64,000 bases of DNA. Origin: Taxillus chinensis. Lineage: Eukaryota > Streptophyta > Magnoliopsida > Santalales > Loranthaceae. Positions within the stretch are counted from its first letter, which is position 1, and the number at the start of each line of letters is the position of its first letter. The notes beneath the pieces were generated by a model. The model searched no databases. It saw only the letters and a list, made by a program, of their open reading frames with translations, and had not been told where the DNA came from. Location of the stretch: positions 56,727,579 to 56,791,578 of the forward strand of contig CM042088.1 of assembly GCA_023512835.1 (NCBI GenBank), written 5' to 3'. This document shows positions 34,629 to 46,170 of this stretch, piece after piece. A program made the translations under genes and the position numbers.

Positions 34629-36130
34629 TGATAACGTGCATTTTATGCCGTTATTCTAGTGTTTATTTAGGATGTTTAAGAGCATGATTAGAGCCTTATT
34701 GCTTCATATATCATATATATTTGCTCTAACCCCTAGGAAGATGCTATTTGCAAATACATGTGTTTTAAGCTGTTTTGGCAGATTTTGGAGCTCACTTTTG
34801 ACATAGTAGATGGCCTCAAAAAATTGGCGTAGAAGAACAAAAGTTGCTTAGAATGGTGTCCTCTACCTACCACAGAAATTTCAGAGCATTTGGAGCTGCA
34901 CGTGAATTCACTCATTTCACGTGCAAGCCTATTTTTGCTTATCAGGCCTCTACAGGATGCAAGGAAGCTTGGGGAGAAGTTTGAGCTGATTTGGAGTTGC
35001 ACGTGAATTCACCATATCACGTGCAAATTGACGTGCAGAGATATTTTTGGACCGATCCTATCATTTTTCCATGCTGATCATTTGTTTCTGAAGGCCCATG
35101 TCCAAATTGTGGATGGAAGATAGAGATTTTAATGTTTGGAGTGTCACTTATCAAAACTACGTCATTTTGATAGATGGGCTAGGGTACACACCTCAAAGCC
35201 TATCCAACCTCTATAAATAAAGCCTCCATGCCCCCTGCTAGACATGCTAGACCCCCCTACACGTTTTTAGAGAGAGAGAGGCTTCACGATTTGGAGGCTG
35301 CTCTTTGACCTAGGAGAGCAGCCGTCGCAGCCGTCGCGGATTTTGGAGCCTGGATTTGAAGCCTTGTTGCGCGCGTGGATTAGAAGAAGATATTTAGCTT
35401 TACTGCTATGGTTTTGCTTGTAATCATGCGTGAGTAGTTCTTATAATCTAGGGGAGCAATGTAACCCCCTTGTTGCTTTGCTGTGTTTATGAATATTGGG
35501 TTTGGATGATTGAAGTTTTGCATGTTTTATGAATCTGTTCTTAATTTCTATCTTTGGATGTACACCTTGGTATTCTTAGCCCTAGTCTGGGGCGGATTGA
35601 GATTCATAACTTATTTGTAATTAGTGTGATCGTTATCCTTTTGCAAGTATGATTTATTGGCTTTGCATGTTTGTGTGTTTAGATGACCATTCTGGCATAC
35701 AACTCTTAAAAGGACCTCAATGACCATTTGTTGTCCTTGGCTTATGTTTAGCATGTTTTCAATCAGACAATCCTAATACCATGAACCAGTAGAGATAACA
35801 TAGGGAGGTGAAATTGTGATCCTAGATGCCTTTAATCCTTGAATCTTAATCTTAAAATCAATTTGCTTTCTTTGTTTATTCAGAAAACCACATAAAAATT
35901 AGATCTTTTGTAATAAAAAGAATTCGTTTTTGCCAAGACATTGTTTTAAGCAAGATTAATTTAGTGATTTGAGTTAAAGCTAGATAACTTGGTAATCTCT
36001 GTGGGATCGACCCCTTTCTTGTCGCTATTCTATTTAGCATTAGTTAAGGGAATTAATATTTTGAGAAGGGATTTAAACGACAGTAGCTTAACCCTCACTT
36101 GGGTTTCGCTCACGAAATACCCGTTCGTCA
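34629..36130 (+). repeat. Athila A 3' LTR (A2)
   Basis: Starts TGATAACGTGCATTTTATGCC and ends CCCGTTCGTCA, then CTTCG and copia LTR sequence, as at 17830. It is 1502 bp and differs from A1 only at scattered positions. It has a hairpin at 34897-34925, the ACGT near-palindrome at 35152-35169 (CG changed to CA in the core) and TATAAATA at 35212-35219. Confidence 0.92.
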
Positions 36131-36298
36131 CTTCGTTGTAATTATCTTCAGATAATAAAGCAACATACTTCTACTACCTGGTTAATTTTCCGCACTGATT
36201 TTATCCGTTTAACTAGAGTGAGTGTCTAGCCATTAAGAGAGAAAGAATTTTCAAAGAGCCTATTCACCCCCCCCCCTTTAGGCTCTCCGGGACCAACA
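36131..36298 (+). repeat. SIRE-like LTR tail, duplicate copy
   Basis: Starts with the target duplication CTTCG and matches 17830-17998 to the LTR end GGGACCAACA. It is the second copy of the copia LTR tail carried along in the tandem duplication, not a separate insertion. Confidence 0.9.
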
Positions 36299-39200
36299 AC
36301 GAGGAAGTCCAGTGACAAAATCCATGGTTACGTGGTCCCATTTCCACTCTAGCACTGGCAATGACTGCAACTCACCAGCTGACCTCAGGTGCTCTGCCTT
36401 GACCTGCTGACAAGTCAAACACCTCCTCACAAAATCAGCAATAGCCTTCTTCAGGCCTGGCCACCAATACTGCCACCTCACGGCATGGTACATCTTGGTT
36501 CCACCAGGATGTACAGCTAACCTCGACTAGTGAAATTCCCGAAGAACTTCCTCCTGAAGAGAAGTGAGAACTATCAGTCGATCCCTATAACTCAATATAT
36601 GCTTTGTATCTTAGTCCAATCAGAAGATGCCTGCCAATCTGAATCCTGTCCCTGATGACCTCACAATCAACGTCCCCCAACTGATCCTCTATGATCCTAC
36701 GCTGTAACTCAGGGACTGCGACAACAACACTAAGGGTCCCTCGCCCCTCGCTGGTCACCATCTGCAACCTCATCGCTGCCAACTGACCCATCATCTCCCA
36801 TTTCTTAATGGCATAATGGGCCACCACGGCCCTGCTCTTCCTACTCAGAGCATCTGCTACCACATTACCCTTCCCAGGGGTATACATCATATCAATCTGA
36901 AACTGCTGCAGGTACTCCACCCACCGTCTCTGCCTAAGGTTCAGGTCTCGCTGAGAAAAGATATACTGCAAGCTCTTGTGGTCCGTATATACCACAAATT
37001 TCTCCCCAAGGAGATAATGCTGCCAGCTCTTTAAAGCAAAGATCACTACAACCAACTCCAAATCATGCGTGGGATAGTTCTGCTCATGTGGTCTCAACTG
37101 TCTAGATCCATAAGCAATCACTTGCCGAGCTTGCATCAACACACAACCCAGTCCCGCCCTAGAAGCATCACAATACACCTCGAAAGGCACACCCTCCTGT
37201 GGGAGAATCAAGATAGGTGCTGAGGTCAATCGTGCCTTTAGCTCCATAAAAGCACTCTCACACGCATCAGACCAAACAAAAGGAATTCCCTTCCTCATCA
37301 GGTTCGTCATAGGAGCTGCCAACTTGGAAAAATCCTCCATGAACCTCCGATAGTAGCCTACCAAACCAAGGAAGCTACGAATCTCAAACACATTCGTGGG
37401 CCTCTTCTACGACATAACCGCCTCGATCTTCTCAGGATCCACTGTGATACCCTCCGAAGATACCACATGCCCCAAGAAGTGTACCTGTTGCAACCAAAAG
37501 TTACATTTCGTAAACTTCACGTACAACCGATGCTCTCGCAAGGTCTGCACCACAACCTGCAAATGCTCCTCATGCTCCCTCTTGGTCGCTGAATAGACCA
37601 AAATATCGCCGATGAATACCACAACGAACATATCTAAATATGGAGCAAACACCTGGTTCATCAATCCCATAAACACTACTGGAGCATTCGTGAGCCCAAA
37701 CGGCATCACGAGGCACTCATAATGCCCATAACGACAACTGAACGCGGTCTTAGGGATATCTGCCTCCCTAACCCTCAACTGATGGTATCTAGATCTCAAG
37801 TCTATCTTGGAAAACCACCTCGCACCGCGAAACTGATCAAATAGGTCATCGATCCTCGGTAATGGATACCTGTTCTTCACAGTCACCTAGTTCAGCTTCC
37901 GGTAGTCTATACACAGCCAAAGTGAACCATCCGCCTTCTTGGCGAACAACACTGGAGCGCCCCACGGTGAGCTACTCCGCCTAATAAAGCCTCGAGCCAA
38001 TAGATCATCTATCTGTCTCTTGAGCTCTCTAAGCTCTGTCAGTGCCATCCGATAGGCGACCAACCTAATAGGTGTTGTCCCCGGTAATAGCTCAATCGAA
38101 AACTCTACCTCCCTCATGGGTGGCAAACTGACCAAGTCCTCGGGAAACACATCCGAGAACTGATCTACCATGGGTGGCAAAATAGCCTTTCCCTCTCTCC
38201 TCCTGTCAACCAACGTCAAACCGTCTAACTGGTGGGTCACGTCACCCCACCCATGCCTCAACGGTCCCAACCTGCATGCCTCCTCAGTCCACTCACCCAC
38301 AAAGACACCTCGCGTGCCCTCTGGCGTGAGGAACGTCATACGCCGTCGAAAACAATCAATCTTGGCCTCCACGGAGACCAACCAATCTATACCCAGGATA
38401 ACATCAAAATCATCTAACTCCATGATATCCAAATCACACAGCAGGTTAACACCCCCAAGTGTTACCTGACAAGCATGATAGATACTCTCAAGTATCACAA
38501 TTCCACCCAAAGGTGAAGCAACCATCAGAGACTGACTATCTCCTGGTCTAACTCCAATCCAACCACCATAGCATATGAAATAAAAGAATGGGTAGCACCC
38601 GTATCAATCAAAACTGAACAGATAATATGAGAAATGATAATGGTACCTCTCAGCACTAAAGGTCCTGCTCCTGCCTCGTCCACTGGTGGAACCTCTACCT
38701 CTCTGCTGGTAAGGGCAAAAGTCCTCCCTCGTGGCCCACTACCACTAGCTTGGCCCATTAGGGCCTTGCCCCACTGATCAACATGACCCTGTGCCTCCCG
38801 CTGAGGCTACTGCACAGCAGGTCGCGTCTACGTGCTCTGTGCCTGTGGCACCGACCTCTGAGATGGAGCCCCACTCCTCTGTCCCTGATCTCTCGGACGA
38901 GGGCCTACACTGCTGGTCGAGCTAAGGGTAACCCATTCCCTAGCTCCATGTCCCACCTTCCTGCATCGGAAGCATATCACCCTTTTCCTTGGGCAGTCTC
39001 TCTACAAATGTCCGGTCAAACCACAACTCCAACAAGTACCTGACCTCCGACTGGCTAAACTCTCACGGGGTCCCACCGCCTGGCTAGAAACCCTCTACAC
39101 CTGCCTTCTCTCAGGCTGAGCAGCACTGCTCTCCCCACTCTGCCTCTTCTTGCTCGGACCTGCCAAACCGCCCGGCCTCTGGGCTCTCGCCTGATCCTGA

Positions 39201-39480
39201 CCTCGCTCAATAATGAGTGCCTTGTCGACCACCTCCCGGTAGCTGGTCAACTGCATCGGTTCCTGCTATCTTTTCAGAGATGGCCTCAAGCCCTGAATAA
39301 AATCATGCATCCTACGGGCTTCCTTTTCCCAAGCCTCAAGAGCAAACCGCCCTAAATCTATGAAGGCTTGCACATACTCACCCACTGTCTGGCTACCCTG
39401 CTGAAGCTCATAATACTCTCTCTGTTGGGCATACTGTATCAAGTTGGGAAAATACTCCCCAAAGCCTTTCACGAGTGAGC
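36299..39480 (-). pseudogene. Chromovirus-like Ty3 gag-pol fragment, duplicate copy 2
   Basis: Same content and order as 17999-21180. The gag part is clearer here (FGEYFPNLIQYAQQREYYEL at about 39410-39472). Two zinc knuckles lie near 38950-39045, protease [12 protein letters not shown] near 38600, RT at 37407-38525, RNase H at 36585-37200 and the integrase zinc-binding region (VRWQYWWPGLKKAI) at 36278-36493. Stops separate otherwise long frames: TAG at about 37887 (Gln expected) and at about 37406 (Trp expected). The polymerase motif is FIGD (37608-37610). It is slightly better preserved than copy 1, but still dead. Confidence 0.88.
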
Positions 39481-41002
39481 AAAGAGATCAGCCAGCCGAG
39501 GAGCTTTTCATATCAAAAGAGAGGTAAATACGTTGTCTTTTCCCTCTAAATATTTGGTTCCCTTTCCCCTCATTTGCTTTTGTGATGTTCACTTACTGGT
39601 ATTATCATGGTTGGGTTTCTATTGGATTTCAGTTCTAGTTTTGGTGTTTGGGTTTGTCTATGATTGTTCATCTCAGTGTGAGTAAATGTCATTGTTTATA
39701 GTGCGTTTTCATATGCTGGATAAATGTGTGTTATGGTTTAATCAAAAGTTGTGTGTCTCAGTATGACCTGTAATCCCACTGTTTGTTTGTTCATCCTACT
39801 GCTTGTTATTTTCAGCCTTGATGGTGGGTTGGCATGTTCAATTTGTTGTTTTCCTTTGGTTAGTTCAATACATGTGTCGTTGGTTCTAATTGCTCAATCT
39901 TTTTTTTGTTTCTTCGTTTGGTTCCCTCTGTGTGTTCGATGGTGCTTGCTGAACAATCTAGACATGATGGGTTTTGTTGTTGAGGGCTTAAGCCTATGTC
40001 CTGGATGGCTGCTAGCTGTGGGGAATCCATTGAAGGACGAGTTGCTGGCTGTTAAATTGTGATCTGTGACGGCTGTTTGTATATGAATATAGTGCAATTT
40101 GCTTTTGTTTTGTGTTTGTTTTTTTTAGATTGATTTTGTCCAACTAGAACGTGGATGTCACTGGTTTTATTTTAATCATCCATAGGAAGAGTTATTAGCT
40201 TTGGGCTGTTTGTATTTTTGCAATTGTAAACTTTGTAATATGTACACTGTGTATGTCAAAGGAAAAAAAAGAAAAGGAAAAAAAGGATAAAAGGAGAGAA
40301 CAAAAAGAAGAAGAAAAAAAGGAGCTTTTCTTGTTTTTGATGCATGCCACAATTACACAACACACTTGTATTTATATTTTCAATTCTTGTTACTTTTCAA
40401 AACAAAAACAAAAACACATTTCTTAACTTAAAAATGTTTTCCAAAAAAAAAAACTTTCCTAAATAAAAATGTTTTCTAAATAAAATGGGAAGGAAAAATT
40501 CAAATGCTTAGGTTTTTTTAAAAAAATAAATAAATAAATAAAACTTTTAAGCTTTTCAAAACTTAAGCTTTTTCCTAATACTTGGGCTTTTATCATTTGG
40601 GGTTTTCTTTTTGTTCCATTTTTATCCAACGTTATTGTGCATATTTAGTTTAAAAACTTAGCTTAGAAATAAAATTATTGCTTCCTTTAGACTTTTAGCT
40701 AACTTTAATTTAATTTTGAACTTTAAAACAAAATCATAGGATCTCCTTTAGGTGCTTAGATAAATTGGATTTAACTTTACTTCAACAAATGACTTAGGAA
40801 AATAAAAAGAATACACTTTAGGTGACCTTAGATTAGTTAACTTCAAACATAGTTAAAACAAGTTAGAAACTTCTTTCCTCCTAAGATAGGTACCGAAAGG
40901 ACGTTGCGGGGGTGCTAATCCTTCCCTATGTCTAACAAACTCTCAAACTCAGATCCGGCGACGTAGACCATTGTTAGGTGACCAACTACACCCAAAAAAT
41001 CA
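39481..41002 (+). repeat. Tat LTR 3' portion, duplicate copy 2
   Basis: Same as 21181-22646 up to 40946, then continues CTCAGATCCGGCGACG to ...AAAAAATCA at 41002, two bases before a Tat primer-binding site. The chromovirus gag stops at about 39480 without an LTR, so a deletion probably joined the two. The left part of the LTR is missing. Confidence 0.7.
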
Positions 41003-41004
41003 GT

Positions 41005-41016
41005 TGGTGGCGACTC
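41005..41016 (+). other. Primer-binding site of the gag-only Tat element
   Basis: TGGTGGCGACTC, two bases after the LTR terminus AATCA. It is identical to 10332-10343. The matching tRNA 3' end would read GAGTCGCCACCA; I have not assigned the amino acid. Confidence 0.75.
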
Positions 41017-41775
41017 TGTATTTTTTTCATCACTATTCGGGTGAAGGGTGGGAGAACTGCATCCCCAAAAGTAGGTTTCCCCTCGGACGAAATCCGGTGA
41101 TGACAGCTGGCGACTCCTGGGGAACTTTAGAGAGTTAGGCCTAGAATTAGGATTAAGAAGTTTCTTTTTTGTTTCTACTCACTTAACTATTCTTTATTTG
41201 TTTATTTTGTTCACTTACATTGTTATTGTATGATAGTTGTGCTTTACATGCTTTGATGCCATGATAGTTATTTTTTATTGCTTTTCCTAACTGTTGCATT
41301 CATGCATAACCCTATACCCGGGTTTTGGTCACAAATTAGGTTAGCGAGGTTTATTAGGGTGCCCTGCGCGTTGATTATTATCCGCAAAGGGACCTCGACT
41401 CCTCACTCAAGCTTGAGGTCCTTTTAAGGCACGCCCTTTTAAGGTCCCCCCTCCGGTAAATCCCATGGCGTACGGAGCCCTCTATAGAGAAAGTTTGGGG
41501 ACCAACAAATAAGATAGGATCAGCAGTAGGAGTCCATTAGGGACATTGACTCACATGTTGTTTGCTCATTTTAGCCTTCTTTTTGAAGGATAAGTGCATT
41601 CATATTAGATCATAGTGTTTTATTACTGTTATCTTGTTGTATACAGTCCTATAAATATTTTTATTGTAATTATTTGTATATTTTATTAATTCTTGTTTTG
41701 CTTTTTATTAATTTTAATTTGATTTTGTATGGATACTATTGTATTTTCTTTTTGATAACTTTATATTGTGTGTGT

Positions 41776-41822
<47 letters not shown>

Positions 41823-42248
41823 CCTATCTTCATTCATACAATGGTTCATATATTCTTAGGACATATAAATTTAGGTGTACATTCAAGCATTCTTTACTTA
41901 CTTTAGGGATAGTTGAGACTAGTCTTCATTAATTCAGATGTGTTCATGCATTTCATAACCAGAAAAAGAAGAAAGACAAAATAAAAAAAAGAGTGACAAA
42001 AAAGGGAGATCATGTAAATAATACAAACTCTTAGGACTCATAACATGCTTTATTCATCACTCTAAGAAGAGTAGGTATTTAAATCTCTCATGCACATCTT
42101 TGCATTCATGCATGCCTTCAGAAAAAAAAATGAAACATGAAAAAATGGAACAGAATAAAAGAGAGCTTACCACATTTTACCTTTTTCAGAAGTTAACATA
42201 GTGCACTGATACAATCTGCGATCTCGTCATCAACGATCATCCACTTCA
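41017..42248 (+). other. Tat leader, with a TA microsatellite
   Basis: Untranslated leader with no coding domain. It holds a second GGCGACTCCTGGGG block near 41110 and a (TA)n microsatellite at about 41780-41818. Several A- or T-rich tracts are also present. The short ORF at 41674 is low-complexity and is not a gene. Confidence 0.65.
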
Positions 42249-45200
42249 ATGGCAGACCAAACTGAAAGTCATTTTACTAGTCTGGAGTAGGGTCAGCAAG
42301 AATTGGAAAATCAGATTAAAGCTATGATGGAAATGTTAACCAAAATGGAAACTGAAAAAGACAAGGGTTCTATTGAGGTAGACACTAACTCTCCTCATGG
42401 GCAGCCACATGAAGCACCGTTACCCCAAAATTTCATGCCAACACCTCCTTAAGTATCTGTTCCAACCAATGTGAATCCTAGACCTTCAAATTAAATGTCA
42501 TTTGTTCAACAGAATCCAGTGAATGTTGTTGAACCGATAGAGACTCCAATACATAAAGAAGACGACCAGTCCCTAGCAATGAAGCGTTTGGAAGAGAGAC
42601 TAAAAGCTGTGGAAGGAACAAAAATCTATGGAATGATCAGTCCTCAAGACTTGTGCCTAGTCCCTGGAGTTGTTCTACCACCCAAATTCAAGGTTCCAGA
42701 ATTTGAAAAATTTAATGGATCCCAATGCCCTAGGACACATATCACTATGTATTGTAGGAAGATGGTTGCTCACGTCAGTGATGATAAACTCCTAATTCAT
42801 TGTTTCCAAGAGAGTCTGACTGGGGTACCACTTCGATGGTATATTTAGTTGGAGGGACGGCATATCAGGACCTAGAAAGACCTTGCAACTGCATTCCTAA
42901 CGCAGTACAAGCATGTCACACAATTGGAACTTGACAGGTTAGCATTGCTGGCTTTTGAAAAAAGGGCTAATAAGAGTTTTAAAATTTATGCTCGAAGGTG
43001 GAGGGAGGCAACTATGGAAGTCCAACACCCATTGACGGAAAAAGAATTGACTACAATGTTCATCAGAACTCTAAAAGGGGTATATTATGAGAAACTAATT
43101 GGCAATGTGTCTAGCAACTTCGCAGACCTGGTGGCTTCCGGGGAATGCATAAAAGATGGTATTAAGGAAGGGAAGCTTCATGGAGATACGCCTGATCCTC
43201 CAAAGAAGTCTCCACTGGGGGGAAAGAAAAAGGAAGCTGATACTCAAGTAGTTTGGCAGAATCCTTCTATTCCTCAAGGAACTTTTGGGGCATACCCAGG
43301 TCTTTTCCCTACACCCGGATTCTATATGGGGTCACCTCCATTTGCAGCCTATGCAGCCCAAGTACCCTAATTCCCAACATATCAACCACCAAGGGGAGCC
43401 CCTAGCCCTCTTCCACTAGTCCAACCTCCGACTGTGCAACTAGGGCCCCAGCAGACGTCCGTTAAGCCAAATCAAGCTTCCAACAAGGCTAAGCTAGAAT
43501 TTGACTCAATTCCCATAACCTATTGTAAAGACTCATACTTGGGTAGTTTTGAGAGATAGTCATTTTATGGGAATGTAACTATCTGGACGGTAGTGTAGTC
43601 GTCGATGTGAGCATTTTGACTGTACTTGGGCCCGATTCTGAGTCGGGGCCCCGTTTGACCCGACTGTTGACTTTTCGGGGTTTATTGGTTGACTTTGCGT
43701 TTGGGCGGTTATTTAGGTGTAATAATATCTGTTTAGTGTTGTGCTCGTCATTTCGAGCGTTTTGACTGTAGTTTGACTCAATTTGCAGTTCGGGGCCTTG
43801 AAGGTCAATTTTTGTGTTGGGAGGTCAATTATTGATTGGGTCAATGGTTGACTAGGTCAATTGACTGGCAGAAATATAAATAGAAAAAAAAAGAAGAAGC
43901 TTTCACTTTACGTTTCACGTTTGTGCGTTTGAGAGAGAGAGCTTGAGAGAGCTTGCAGGCCTTGGCGATTTGGGGCAATTTGGGTTCGTGGAGCTCAAAG
44001 ATTCACTTCAAGTAGGTGTCCTTGAACTTCTTATCTCTCTTGTTTTGGATCTACACGAATTTATCATGATTTATAAAATTGAGCATGAATCCTAGAATTT
44101 GGGGAAAACCAATTTTGGGTTAGATCTAATGGTTTAGCATAAGATCTGTGGTTAGAAACTGTTTTATATCATTGTGGATATATGTTTCTATGATTTTGGG
44201 GTTGATTAACTGTGTTTTTCATGAGGGTTGACAAGTCAACCATGGAAATCTGGGTTTAGATCTAGATTTCTGGAAATCTGGAATTTTATACGTTTTTCTG
44301 TTGTTTCTGCGCGATTTAGAGGCGTTCTAGACGCGTTTTGAGGTAGATATCGTAGTTTGTTACGAAACAGGAGTGTTAGTGAGCGTCTGGGAGTTTCTGG
44401 GCGTGTTCTAGACGAAGAACAGGCAAAAACGACGATGAACAGTACCCTGGGCGCGTTACTGGGTCGAACTGACGAAAATCCGAAGTTCTGGGTCGTAGTT
44501 CGTATACCCGTAGTTTGTAGGTCGAAGGTTCGTAGTTCGTAGGGTCGTAGTCCGAAGGTCAAAGATCGTAGCCTCGCTTCGAGGCGCGCTGCAGCTCCGC
44601 ACTCCGCAGCTACGAGTCGCCGTTCCGCAGCTATGAGTCGCAGGTTCTAAGCTACGAGTCGCAGCTCCAACAGTGTAATTGGACACTGGACAGCACTGGA
44701 CTGGACCTATTTACATCGTAACCTATACCCATCTACACATTTAAGTATTAAGTTACCATGTAAATAACGAAATACCCCCCATTTGGATTCAAAGAAAAAT
44801 ACTAGAAAAATTAATTCCCACTCTTTCAAAATGTGAAAATTGGGATTTAGTGTAAAATCTCGGAAAAACCCAAAAGTTCGTAGTGGTGAATTTTCGGAAA
44901 GTGGGGTTAAACATCTCAGAAAAATCCCCAAAAATCAGATTATCTTATTTATGATATGGGAACCCAATGCCGGGACTTTTGATTTCAAGAAAATAGCTGC
45001 TATGGGTACTTATTTCATAAATCAAGGATTGAGGATTTTCTTGTGAAGACTGGCTACAGTTCCAAAGGAAGTGTTGAGAATGACATGCCATACTAATGTT
45101 AGTATGTTGGTGTGAGGTTTTGGGGCATGGACTCCGTGACTTGTTTGGGTTCTCACCGTGGTGCACCGATGGTGCTATGTGGTTGATGTGGCAGGCATAT

Positions 45201-46170
45201 GCGCCGATGGCAGGCCTGTGTGGCGACTGTGGCCGGGCATATTGCGCTATGGACAAGCTAAGGCCTAAGTTGAGCCGTTGAGCTCGTGGAGCTAGGGCTG
45301 AGTGCCCTGAACTGGGATCCCATGGAGGATCGTGGACAAGCTATCCTGTGTGGGCAGGTTGGGTCCTGATGTTTGTTTGTAGGCTGAGTCCTGATGATTG
45401 TGCACACTACACAGTGCACGAGTACACAGAGCATGTAGCATAGACTTGTATGTTTGCATGATGTGGAGTGTTGGGGTCACCTACTGAGCTTGTTGCTCAC
45501 CCCTACTTGTTTTTTACCTTTTTCAGGTGTGACCCGAGACTAGTGGAGAACTTTCTTCCAGGAGGACGTGCCCACTACTCTGATGTATGATACAATGCTG
45601 TATTCTGTATTGTTTGTATTATATCCTGGACATAGGTCCGTGGACTTGTATTTGCATACTATTTGTGATGTGATGTCTGTATGACTGTTTGACTCATTGT
45701 ATGCATGATGGTATATGAGAAAGTACAGGATTACCCTTGATATATGACTGTACAGGGTTGCATATTTGAGACAGCACCCGCGGTGTAGTCTCCATCGGTG
45801 CTAGTCACCAACCCCTTGACCTATCGGGTGCGGGCAAGGGGAAGTCATGTACCCGGTTCCGGGTTCCCTGGAATTCGGGGGCGTGACACCTATACTGAGT
45901 TATATCCCCAGCTTTTGAAAGCCAGTATGGTGAGCCCAATACCTATGGGAGAAGTGAAACAACCCTACCCAGCATGGTACAAAGCAGATGCTCATTGCAC
46001 CTATCACAATAATGGAGTTGGTCACAATATTGAGGGTTGCATTGCCTTCAAGAGAAAGGTTCAACATCTACTCAATTCCAAATGGTTGGATTTCTCAAAG
46101 TAAGCTAGTGCACCAAATGTTGACTCAAATCCATTTCCAGAGCATTCCAACTAGTGGACCATGAATATGG
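42249..46170 (+). pseudogene. Tat gag, split by a solo LTR
   Basis: ATG at 42249 (MADQTESHF). The central capsid-like region has PPKFKVPEFEKFNGSQCP (about 42680) and TQYKHVTQLELDRL (about 42900). After the insertion (43524-45888) it reads TELYPQLLKASMV, then PYPAWYKADAHC and the Cys/His motif CTYHNNGVGHNIEGC (about 45990-46035). Seven stops interrupt it before the insertion. All of them fit C-to-T or G-to-A changes: Gln to TAG or TAA (42282, 42452, 42493, 42846, 43368 area) and Trp to TAG (about 42873). The Cys/His motif is typical of Tat gag. The exact end is unclear. Confidence 0.85.
43519..45893 (+). mobile_element. Solo LTR (43524-45888) with TSD CCTAT, inserted in Tat gag
   Basis: Starts TGTAAAGACTC and ends GGGGGCGTGACA. 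It is 2365 bp long with duplications CCTAT at 43519-43523 and 45889-45893. Removing it restores the gag frame (IPITY joined to TELYPQ). It belongs to the same family as the minus-strand solo LTR at 1772-4003, with strong matches at both ends and in the middle. TATAAATA is at about 43875. It contains GTCGTAG/GTTCGTAG repeats at about 44480-44660. No coding domain. Confidence 0.93.

Noticed and set aside
41780..41818. (TA)n tract as an origin or regulatory site
   Set aside because: An ordinary microsatellite in a Tat leader; nothing else supports a function.
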